63,054 nucleotides of DNA from Desulfovibrio sp. (GTDB lineage: Bacteria; Desulfobacterota; Desulfovibrionia; Desulfovibrionales; Desulfovibrionaceae): positions 1-63,054 of the forward strand of contig JALHJW010000014.1 in assembly GCA_022839785.1 (NCBI GenBank), read 5' to 3'. Under the pieces are notes generated by a model, which saw only the letters and a list, made by a program, of their open reading frames with translations, did not search any database and was not told where the DNA came from. Shown here piece by piece: positions 56,498 through 63,054 of this stretch. Each line of letters begins with the position of its first letter. Position 1 is the first letter of the stretch. The position numbers and the translations under genes are program-made.

Positions 56498-56526
56498 TTG
56501 CGTCGCGGGGGGAAAAGTCCTAGCAT
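56498..56526 (+). promoter_or_regulatory. Promoter of the DAHP synthase-aroB operon
   Basis: TTGCGT (56498-56503) and TAGCAT (56521-56526) are 17 nt apart. The predicted start is near 56533, about 66 nt before the ATG at 56599. No leader peptide or attenuator was recognised in between. Confidence 0.45.
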
Positions 56527-56598
56527 GCGCCTCTCGCCGCCGGGCGCGGCCGCTATCCCGCGGCCCGTCCCGGCGGACGCCACCTTGCGAGGCCGTCC

Positions 56599-57681
56599 AT
56601 GACCGTCAAGATCAAGGCCCAGGGCCTTCGGGACTGGGGCATTCCCTTCGGCGACTACCTCGTGGTCGCCGGTCCCTGCAGCGCCGAGTCCGAGGAGCAG
56701 GTCCACGCCACCGTGGCCGAACTGGCCAAGCTTTCCGTCAATCTGGTCCGGGCCGGGCTGTGGAAGCCGCGCACCCGCCCCGGCTGCTTCGAGGGCGTGG
56801 GCGAGCCGGGCCTCAGGTGGCTCACGGAGGCGGGCAAGGCCCACGGGCTGCCCGTGACCACCGAGGTGGCCACGCCCCAGCACGTGGAGCAGGCGCTCAA
56901 GGCGGGCGTGGACGTGCTGTGGATCGGCGCGCGCACCACGGTCAACCCCTTCTCCGTGCAGCCCATCGCGGACGCGCTGAAGGGCGTGGACATCCCGGTC
57001 ATGGTGAAGAACCCCATCAACCCGGACATCGAGCTGTGGATCGGCGCGCTGGAGCGCCTGAACGCCGCGGGGATCACCAAGCTGGCCGCCATCCACCGGG
57101 GCTTCACCGCCTACAAGAAGTCGCGCTTCCGCAACAAGCCCAACTGGAAGATCCCCATCGAGCTGCGCCGCCGCGTGCCCAGCCTGCCCATGATCTGCGA
57201 CCCCTCGCACATCTCGGGCGCGCGCAAGCTCATCCCCGAGGTGGCCCAGACCGCGCTGGACCTGACCTTCGACGGCCTGATGATCGAGTCGCACATCAAC
57301 CCGGACGTGGCCCTGTCCGACGCCAAGCAGCAGCTCGTCCCGGCCGACCTGGGCAAGGTCCTGGCCGGACTGGTGCCCATGCGCGCCACGCCGTCGAGCG
57401 ACGAACTGAACTACATCCAGGGGCTGCGCAACATCATCGACCAGCTCGACGCCACGCTCATCGGCCTGCTCGGCCAGCGCATGACCATCGCCCGCGAGAT
57501 CGGCCGCTTCAAGAAGCAGACCCGGCTCACGGTCTTCCAGCCCGGCCGCTGGAAGGAGACGCTGCAGACGCGCATCCGCAAGGGCAAGGACCTGGGGCTG
57601 GCCGAGGACTTCCTGCTGCGCGTCTACCAGTACATCCACGAGGAATCCATCCGCCACCAGGAAGAGGGCCTGAAGGACTGA
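56599..57681 (+). CDS. Bifunctional DAHP synthase / chorismate mutase
   Basis: 360 residues. Residues 1-260 are a type I-beta (KDPG-like) DAHP synthase: VVAGPCSAES, LWKPRTRPGCFEG, ICDPSHISGAR and DGLMIESHINPD are conserved active-site blocks. Residues about 270-360 are an AroQ-type chorismate mutase helix bundle (LRNIIDQLDATLIGLLGQRM, then IAREIGRFKK). It makes DAHP from PEP and erythrose 4-phosphate and converts chorismate to prephenate; the fused mutase commonly serves as a feedback sensor. Its stop overlaps aroB (TGATG), so the two shikimate-pathway genes are coupled. Confidence 0.92.
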   Translation: MTVKIKAQGLRDWGIPFGDYLVVAGPCSAESEEQVHATVAELAKLSVNLVRAGLWKPRTRPGCFEGVGEPGLRWLTEAGKAHGLPVTTEVATPQHVEQALKAGVDVLWIGARTTVNPFSVQPIADALKGVDIPVMVKNPINPDIELWIGALERLNAAGITKLAAIHRGFTAYKKSRFRNKPNWKIPIELRRRVPSLPMICDPSHISGARKLIPEVAQTALDLTFDGLMIESHINPDVALSDAKQQLVPADLGKVLAGLVPMRATPSSDELNYIQGLRNIIDQLDATLIGLLGQRMTIAREIGRFKKQTRLTVFQPGRWKETLQTRIRKGKDLGLAEDFLLRVYQYIHEESIRHQEEGLKD

Positions 57682-58775
57682 TGCAGACCCTGCGCGTCCG
57701 CCTCGTCCGCAGCCGGGACGACTCCTACGACATCGTCATCGCGCCGGGCCTGCTGCGCCGCCTGCCCGAGGAGCTGGCGCGGGACGGCGCGCGCCGCCAC
57801 GCCCTGGTCTGCGACGCCAACACCCGCGTCCTGTTCGGCGAGGCCGCCCTGCGCGGCCTGCGCGCCGCGGGCCAGGAGGCCGACCTCGTCGAGGTCCCGG
57901 CGGGCGAGCGCAGCAAGACCCTGACGGTCCTCGAAGGCGTGTGCGAACGGCTGCGCGACCTGCGCTACTCGCGCAAGGACCGCCTCGTGGCCCTGGGCGG
58001 CGGCATGATCGGCGATCTGGCGGGGCTGGCGGCCGGATGCTACATGCGCGGCATCCCCTTCGTGCAGGTCCCCACCACCCTGCTCGCCCAGGTGGACTCC
58101 TCGGTGGGCGGCAAGGTCGCGGTCAACCTGCCCGGCGGCAAGAATTACGTCGGCCTCTTCAACCAGCCCGCGCGCGTGCTCGCCGACGTCTCGGCCCTGG
58201 CCTCCCTGCCGCGCCGCGAACTGCTCTCCGGCCTGGCCGAGGTCCTGAAATACGCGGTCATCGCCTCCCCCGCCCTCTTCGAGCGCCTGGAGGACGACCC
58301 GGACGCCTTGCTGCGCCTGGACCCGGACGCCGTGGCCCGCACCGTGGCCGACTGCTGCGCCATCAAGGCGGACATCGTGGAGCGCGACGAACGCGAGGCC
58401 GGGCCGCGCATGGTCCTCAACTACGGCCACACCCTGGGCCACGCCATCGAGGACGCCGCGGCCTACAGCCTCACCCACGGCGAATGCGTGGCCTACGGCA
58501 TGCGCGCCGCGGCGCGCATCGCCCTGGCCCTGGGCCTCTTCCCCCAGGCCGGCTTCGCGCGCCACGAACGGCTCCTGGACGCCTACGGCCTGGCCCTCGC
58601 CCCCCTGGACCTCGACCCGGACCGCCTGCTGCGCATCGCCTCGGGCGACAAGAAGAACAGCGGCGGCCGCATCACCTTCATCCTGCCCACGGCCCTGGGC
58701 CAGACCACCCGCCGCGACGACGTGCCCGACGAGCTGGCGCGCCAGGCCCTGACCGAAACCCTGCGCCGGACCTGA
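57681..58775 (+). CDS. aroB: 3-dehydroquinate synthase
   Basis: 364 residues. NAD-binding GGGMIGDLAGLAAGCYMRG and the downstream QVPTTLLAQVDSSVGGKVAVN are the family signature. The zinc ligands are in GLAEVLKYAVI, LNYGHTLGHAIE and the second histidine block LTHGECVAYGM. It turns DAHP into 3-dehydroquinate, the second shikimate step and directly after the reaction of the upstream gene. The ATG shares one base with the preceding stop. A 261-nt gap without a clear gene follows. Confidence 0.95.
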   Translation: MQTLRVRLVRSRDDSYDIVIAPGLLRRLPEELARDGARRHALVCDANTRVLFGEAALRGLRAAGQEADLVEVPAGERSKTLTVLEGVCERLRDLRYSRKDRLVALGGGMIGDLAGLAAGCYMRGIPFVQVPTTLLAQVDSSVGGKVAVNLPGGKNYVGLFNQPARVLADVSALASLPRRELLSGLAEVLKYAVIASPALFERLEDDPDALLRLDPDAVARTVADCCAIKADIVERDEREAGPRMVLNYGHTLGHAIEDAAAYSLTHGECVAYGMRAAARIALALGLFPQAGFARHERLLDAYGLALAPLDLDPDRLLRIASGDKKNSGGRITFILPTALGQTTRRDDVPDELARQALTETLRRT

Positions 58776-59036
58776 GGCCGCGCGCGGGACCGCGCCCGGG
58801 CGGGAGGAACGCCTCCGGCGGCGAGGGCCGCGGGCCCTCGACCCGCTCCCTGGGCCGGGGGCAGCGACCGGCCGGACGCGGGCGCGACGGCGGGGGCGCG
58901 AAACGCGTTCAGCCATCGGTACGCCAGCGCCGGGCGGAACGTCCCGCGCGCCTGCTGTTTCGTCTGGCCTCCAGGGCCTTCCCGTGGTAGGAATCCGTAT
59001 TCAGCAATCGTCACCGCACGCCACACGGGAGGGATC

Positions 59037-60035
59037 ATGTTCAAGCACGCCGCCTTGCCGCTCTGTCTTCTGCTCATCGGTTGCACGCCCCAGATCGCCA
59101 TGCAGACCATCCCCGTCTCCACCGACCCCGGCGGGGCGAACGTGGCCGTGGACGGCAAGGCCGCGTGCGTGGCCCCGTGCGAGGTCTCCCTGGCGCGCAA
59201 CCAGGACCACATCCTGACCCTGACCCGGGACGGCTACCGGCAGCAGGACGTGATCATCAAGCGCCAGTACCAGACCACCAAGGTCCTGGTGAACGCCATC
59301 AACGACGGCGCGCAGGCCGCCAACTTCTTCGACAACGCCTGGATGGGGGCCAACAGCGGCGTGATGTCCATGAACCGCCAGGAGGACACCGGCGAGGCCT
59401 ACGTGCTCACGCCCTCCACCGTCAGCCTGCGCCTGGTGCCGGTGAACGGATTCCCGGCCAGGACCAGCGAGGAGCAGGCCAGGCAGTCCCTGAACACGGA
59501 ATTCTCGCCCCTCGACGCCATGGACGTGAGCGACCAGCAGATGCTGGAGAACGCCCTGGAGAACAGCCGCACCGGCCAGACCACGGCCTGGACCAACGAC
59601 CGGTCCGGCGTCGCCTTCTCCGTGGTCCCCGAGGAAGCCATGCAGAACGATGCGGGCAACGTGGAGCGCTGGTTCACCCTGGGCGCGCGCAAGGACGGAC
59701 GCACCGCCACGGGCCACTACCAGGCCTACCGCGCGGGCCGCGGCGAATGGGCCCTGGCCCTGCCCGCCACGCCCGGCGTCCCGCCCTCGGACAAGGGCGC
59801 GGACGACATCACCCGGCGCGAGACCCTGCGCGCCCTGGGGCAGGCCCCCTGGCCCAGCGTGGGCAAGAGCTGGGACCTGGGCTCGTCCGGCTCCACCCGC
59901 ACCAAGACCTCCGCCTCGCCGGACGGCTCCTCCACCACCACGACCACCACCACGACCAAGACCTCGGTCTCGGCGGGCGTGCACGCCAACCCCGGCGCGC
60001 TGGTCAACGTCCTCGACGCGCTGATCGGCGAATAG
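59037..60035 (+). CDS. PEGA-domain lipoprotein
   Basis: 332 residues. Lipobox LLIGC (C16). A PEGA-type segment follows (about 25-70; VSTDPGGANVAVDGKAACVAPCEVSL, split here by positions). A Gly-containing hydrophobic stretch (about 90-115) could insert into membrane. The C-terminal part includes a run of eight threonines (about 299-306) encoded by ACC/ACG repeats. PEGA domains are surface-layer or peptidoglycan-associated modules. Function unknown. GGGAGG precedes the ATG. It converges with the merR gene. Confidence 0.7.
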   Translation: MFKHAALPLCLLLIGCTPQIAMQTIPVSTDPGGANVAVDGKAACVAPCEVSLARNQDHILTLTRDGYRQQDVIIKRQYQTTKVLVNAINDGAQAANFFDNAWMGANSGVMSMNRQEDTGEAYVLTPSTVSLRLVPVNGFPARTSEEQARQSLNTEFSPLDAMDVSDQQMLENALENSRTGQTTAWTNDRSGVAFSVVPEEAMQNDAGNVERWFTLGARKDGRTATGHYQAYRAGRGEWALALPATPGVPPSDKGADDITRRETLRALGQAPWPSVGKSWDLGSSGSTRTKTSASPDGSSTTTTTTTTKTSVSAGVHANPGALVNVLDALIGE

Positions 60036-60137
60036 ACCGAACGCGCGCGGCGCGGCCCGGAGCATCGCCCCGGGCCGCGCCGCGCGCGTGCCGTTCCGAA
60101 CGGTTCCGGCCTTCCCCCGGCCGCTTGGCCCCGCGCC

Positions 60138-60461
60138 CTACTCCCCGGCCGGGCGGCCGGTCAGCTCGGCCCGGATGGCGCGCAGTTCGGAGGCGATCTC
60201 CTGCAGGAGGCCGGAGCGGCGGTCGCCTTCCAGGGCCTTTTTGGCCCCGTCGATGGTCAGTTTCTCTTCCCAGAGCAGGTGCTTGACGCGGCGGACGACC
60301 TCGATGGTCTCCTCGGTGTAGGCGCGCTGGCCGGACGGCGTGCGCACGGGCCGGATCTGCTCGAACTCGGACTCCCAAAAACGCAGCACGTAGGGCTTGA
60401 TGCCGAGCAGCGCGGCCGCCTGCCCGATCTTGTACGTCTTCTGCCTGGGCTGCGCTTCCAT
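60138..60461 (-). CDS. MerR-family transcriptional regulator
   Basis: 107 residues. The winged helix-turn-helix (about 9-75) reads YKIGQAAALLGIKPYVLRFWESEF, with the second motif RTPSGQRAYTEETIEVVRRVKHLL. A short dimerisation helix follows. There are no cysteines for metal binding, so it is a non-metal MerR type. Genes of this family often lie downstream of pheT in proteobacteria, as here. A strong terminator separates it from pheT, so read-through or an unseen promoter must express it. Confidence 0.9.
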   Translation of the reverse strand: MEAQPRQKTYKIGQAAALLGIKPYVLRFWESEFEQIRPVRTPSGQRAYTEETIEVVRRVKHLLWEEKLTIDGAKKALEGDRRSGLLQEIASELRAIRAELTGRPAGE

Positions 60462-60490
60462 GACCAGCCACTGTAGCCGCGCCGCGCCCG

Positions 60491-60530
60491 AAAGTAAAAC
60501 CCGCCGGGCAGGATTCCTGCCCGGCGGGTT
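60491..60530 (-). terminator. Rho-independent terminator of pheT
   Basis: A perfect 15-bp stem (60498-60512 against 60516-60530) is followed on the minus strand by TTTTACTTT. It lies 35 nt after the pheT stop and 30 nt before the merR start. Confidence 0.8.
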
Positions 60531-60564
60531 GCGTCCTCTTTTGCCGGGCCGTGCCCGCTGCCGC

Positions 60565-62970
60565 TTACTGCTGCGTGACCGGCAGCGCGTCCGCGAGCTT
60601 GCCGAGCACCTGCCCGTGCGCCTTGTCCACGTCCGCGTCGCGCAGGGTGCGGTCCGCGGCGCGGTAGGTCAGGCGGAAGGTCAGGTTGCGCGCCCCACCG
60701 CCCGCGGGCCGGAAGGAGTCCACCAGCCGGGCGTCCGCCAGCAGGCGCACCCCGGCCCCGCGCATGGCCGAAAGAATCGCCTCCACCTGCACCCCGTCCG
60801 GCGTGACCAGCGTCACGTCGCGCCAGGAGGCCGGGAAGCGCGGCAGCTCGCGGAACGAGACGTCGCGCGCCGCATGGGCCGCGCGCAGCGCCGCCGCGTC
60901 CAGCTCGGCCATCCAGACCTCGGAACGCGCCTTGACCGTCTCCGCGATCTCGGGCCGGAGCAGGCCCATGACGCCCAGCGCCCGGCCGCCCGCCGCAACC
61001 TCCACGCACGGCGCGAGCCAGGAATGGCCCTCCCGCAGCGCGAAGCCCAGACCGGCCCCGCCGATGCCCAGCGCCCGCGCCAGGTCCTCCACCAGCCCCT
61101 TGAGGTCGGCGTAGTCCGCCGCCGCGTCCTGCGGGCAGGGATGCCCGGCCGGGAAGCGGCTCCCGTGCAGCAGCAGCGCTAGGCGCGGCTCCTCCCGGGT
61201 CCTGGTGTCGCTCGTCCCGTCCAGGAAAAAGGCCTTGGCGTACTCGAACAGCCTGACGTCCGGGGTGTTCTGGTTCAGGTTCTGGCGCAGCGAGAGCAGC
61301 AGCCCGGCGGACACCGCCGTGCGCAGCACGCCCTGCTCCTCGGAGAGCGGATTGGCCACGCGCACCCGGCCCGCCTGCGGCAGACCCAGGACGTCCAGGT
61401 CGCTCTCGGAGACGAAGCTGTAGTTGACGCACTCCGCCAGACCCGCGCCGCGGCCCCAGTTCTTGAGCAGCATCATGAAATCGTAGTCGCCGCCGCCCAC
61501 GGGCGCGCCCGCGCCGCCCGCCACCGCGGGCATGGTCTCGGGGATGCGGTCGATGCCGTAGACCCGCGCGATCTCCTCCACGAGGTCGATCTCGCGCTCC
61601 AGGTCGCGGCGGTACGAGGGCGGAAAGACCAGCCAGTCCGCCGCGTCCTCCTCCTCGATGGCGCAGCCCAGACCCGTGAGCGTGCGCGCGCAAAAACCCG
61701 CGTCGAAATCGATGCCCACCACGGCGGCCGCCCGCGCCGGCCGGAAACGCAGACGCGGCGTCTCCCACGGCCGGGGCTCGGCCTGGCTCACGCCCGCCAG
61801 CAGCCGCCCGCCGGTCAATTCGGCCGCGAGCTGCGCCGCGCGCGCCAGGGCATGGCGCGATCCCGGCTGGTCCACGCCGCGCTCGAACCGGTGCGAGGCC
61901 TCGGAATGCAGCCCCAGCCGCCGCGCCGTGCGCCGGATCGTGCCCGGCCGGAAGACCGCGCACTCCAACAGCATGTTGCGCGACCCGTCGCCGATCTCGG
62001 AGTTGGCCCCGCCCATCACGCCCGCCAGGGCCACGGGCTTGGCCCCGTCCCAGATCAGCAGGTCGGACTCCAGCAGGCTGCGCTCCTGGCCGTCCAGGGT
62101 CACGAAGGCCGTGCCCGCCTCGGCCAGGGCCACGCGGATCACCCCGTCCTCGATCAGGTCCAGATCGAAGGCGTGCAGCGGCTGGCCCGTCTCCAGCATG
62201 ACGTAGTTGGTCACGTCCACCACGTTGCTGATGGGCCGCTGCCCCATGGCGATCAACCGGTAGCGCAGCCAGGCCGGGGACGGCCCGATGCGCATGTCCC
62301 GCACGATGCGGGCCTGATAGAGCGGACACTGCTCGCCGTCCGCGATCTCGATGCGCACCACGTCCTGGGCGCGCTCCGAGGCGTCCTCGACAAGCTCCAC
62401 CTTGGGCATGGCGAAAGGCAGACGGAACGTCGCCGCCACCTCGCGCGCCAGACCCATGATCGACAAACAGTCCGCCCGGTTGGGCGTCAGATCGATCTCC
62501 AGCACGTGGCTGTCCAGGGCCAGGGCCTCCACCAGCCGCGCCCCCACCGGCAAGGCGTCGTCCAGCACGAGAATGCCCTCGTGCCCCTCGCCCAGCCCCA
62601 GCTCGCGCTCGGAACAGATCATGCCGAACGACTCGCGGCCCCTGATCTTCGCCTTCTTGATCGCAAGACCGCCCGGCAACACCGCGCCGATGCGCGCCAC
62701 CGCCACCTTCTGGCCCTGCGCCACGTTGGGCGCGCCGCAGACGATGTCCAGAACCTCGCCGCCCACGTCCACGCGCGTCAGCGAAAGCTTGTCCGCCTCG
62801 GGATGCCGGCCGCGCTCCACCACCCGGCCGACCACCACGTCCGAAATGGCCTCGAACGGACGATGGACCGCGTCCACCTCCAGACCGAGCATCGTCAGCC
62901 TGTCCGCCAACTCCTGAACGTCACCCTCGAACGGCACGAACTCGCGCAGCCAATTGAGCGAAAGCAGCAT
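60565..62970 (-). CDS. pheT: Phenylalanyl-tRNA synthetase beta subunit
   Basis: 801 residues, full length. Order: N-terminal EMAP/OB-fold tRNA-binding domain (about 40-150; GRGSESFGMICSE-like region with FGMICSERELGLGEGHEG), B3/B4 editing domain (about 200-400; NVVDVTNYVMLETGQPLHAFD), B5 (about 405-475), catalytic-like core (LMLLKNW region to about 690) and the C-terminal anticodon-binding FDX domain. With PheS it charges tRNA-Phe. pheS would be expected just beyond the right edge. GGAGGC precedes ATG 62970, and a 26-bp perfect hairpin lies immediately upstream. Confidence 0.95.
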   Translation of the reverse strand: MLLSLNWLREFVPFEGDVQELADRLTMLGLEVDAVHRPFEAISDVVVGRVVERGRHPEADKLSLTRVDVGGEVLDIVCGAPNVAQGQKVAVARIGAVLPGGLAIKKAKIRGRESFGMICSERELGLGEGHEGILVLDDALPVGARLVEALALDSHVLEIDLTPNRADCLSIMGLAREVAATFRLPFAMPKVELVEDASERAQDVVRIEIADGEQCPLYQARIVRDMRIGPSPAWLRYRLIAMGQRPISNVVDVTNYVMLETGQPLHAFDLDLIEDGVIRVALAEAGTAFVTLDGQERSLLESDLLIWDGAKPVALAGVMGGANSEIGDGSRNMLLECAVFRPGTIRRTARRLGLHSEASHRFERGVDQPGSRHALARAAQLAAELTGGRLLAGVSQAEPRPWETPRLRFRPARAAAVVGIDFDAGFCARTLTGLGCAIEEEDAADWLVFPPSYRRDLEREIDLVEEIARVYGIDRIPETMPAVAGGAGAPVGGGDYDFMMLLKNWGRGAGLAECVNYSFVSESDLDVLGLPQAGRVRVANPLSEEQGVLRTAVSAGLLLSLRQNLNQNTPDVRLFEYAKAFFLDGTSDTRTREEPRLALLLHGSRFPAGHPCPQDAAADYADLKGLVEDLARALGIGGAGLGFALREGHSWLAPCVEVAAGGRALGVMGLLRPEIAETVKARSEVWMAELDAAALRAAHAARDVSFRELPRFPASWRDVTLVTPDGVQVEAILSAMRGAGVRLLADARLVDSFRPAGGGARNLTFRLTYRAADRTLRDADVDKAHGQVLGKLADALPVTQQ

Positions 62971-62990
62971 GGTGAAGATGCCTCCGGCGG

Positions 62991-63044
62991 CCGGGGAGAG
63001 GGGGAACCCCCCTTTTGGAAAAGGGGGGTTCCCCCTCTCCCCGG
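62991..63044. repeat. 26-bp perfect inverted repeat upstream of pheT
   Basis: Arms 62991-63016 and 63019-63044 are exact reverse complements with a 2-nt centre, giving an almost uninterrupted 54-nt palindrome of G- and C-runs around TTTTGGAAAA. It starts 21 nt before the pheT ATG. If pheS lies upstream on the same strand, this hairpin would sit between pheS and pheT in the message. Confidence 0.85.
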
Positions 63045-63054
63045 ACCCCTCTCC

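Noticed and set aside
58776..59036. A small gene in the gap after aroB
   Set aside because: Frames there are Arg/Gly/Pro-rich continuations of shadows, with no ribosome-binding site and no hydrophobic or domain pattern.

Overview
The window (63,054 bp, very GC-rich) looks like a chromosomal segment of a strictly anaerobic sulfate reducer of the Desulfovibrionaceae. The case rests on a complete FlxABCD-HdrABC flavin/heterodisulfide-reductase set beside an iron alcohol dehydrogenase, a low-molecular-weight siroheme sulfite reductase, a large NAD-glutamate dehydrogenase, an archaeal-type class I aldolase, and many small conserved proteins typical of the group. About 59 genes are supported. I see no tRNA, rRNA, CRISPR array, transposase or phage gene.

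Layout. 0.2-10.4 kb (minus strand): a membrane protein, a periplasmic cyclophilin, a class V aminotransferase, a parDE toxin-antitoxin pair with a frameshifted toxin, then membrane protein, cupin, HPPD-like VOC protein and glutamate dehydrogenase, and a GspE-N-like/TPR pair. 10.6-13.8 kb (plus): sulfite reductase, ferredoxin-nitroreductase and three uncharacterised proteins. 13.9-27.1 kb (minus): thirteen co-oriented genes in transcription order adh, hdrC, hdrB, hdrA, flxD, flxC, flxB, flxA, a ferritin-like protein, a TrfA-like protein, a second Fe-alcohol dehydrogenase, a PAS histidine kinase and a sigma-54 activator. A sigma-54 promoter with exact GG/GC spacing lies upstream of adh, so the string seems to begin at a promoter of the type its last gene should activate. 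27.6-31.8 kb (plus): an RlmM-like methyltransferase and an ABC/DUF4857 operon behind a probable Fur box. 32-36.4 kb: a hybrid periplasmic-sensor kinase, a barrel-like outer-membrane protein and a degenerate GGDEF protein. 36.4-38.4 kb: an SDR and a hicAB pair whose hicA has no ordinary start codon. 38.5-47.1 kb (minus): M16 peptidase lipoprotein, radical SAM/DUF2344 protein, Sm-like small protein, MFS transporter, TrmI. 47.2-50.3 kb (plus): radical SAM, RNase G, QueH. Then class I aldolase (minus), a NYN-domain protein behind a short RNA-like leader, a response regulator, a PPDK-like protein, lipoproteins, DAHP synthase-chorismate mutase with AroB, and, on the minus strand, MerR and pheT.

How the genes fit together. 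In the central cluster alcohol dehydrogenase makes NADH, FlxA oxidises NADH, and electrons pass through FlxBCD to HdrABC, as established for ethanol metabolism in Desulfovibrio. The features not explained by that model are the TrfA-fold protein (a plasmid-replication-initiator family) and the ferritin-like protein lodged between flxA and the second dehydrogenase. Other points for a second look are a predicted 70-nt terminated RNA in front of the NYN gene, a three-way-junction structure at 44.3-44.45 kb, a palindrome family seen only at gene 3' ends (two of the three copies between convergent genes), and the two partly eroded toxin-antitoxin loci. Starts were chosen from Shine-Dalgarno sites and gene overlaps. 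Promoters, operators and RNA structures were read by eye and remain predictions.
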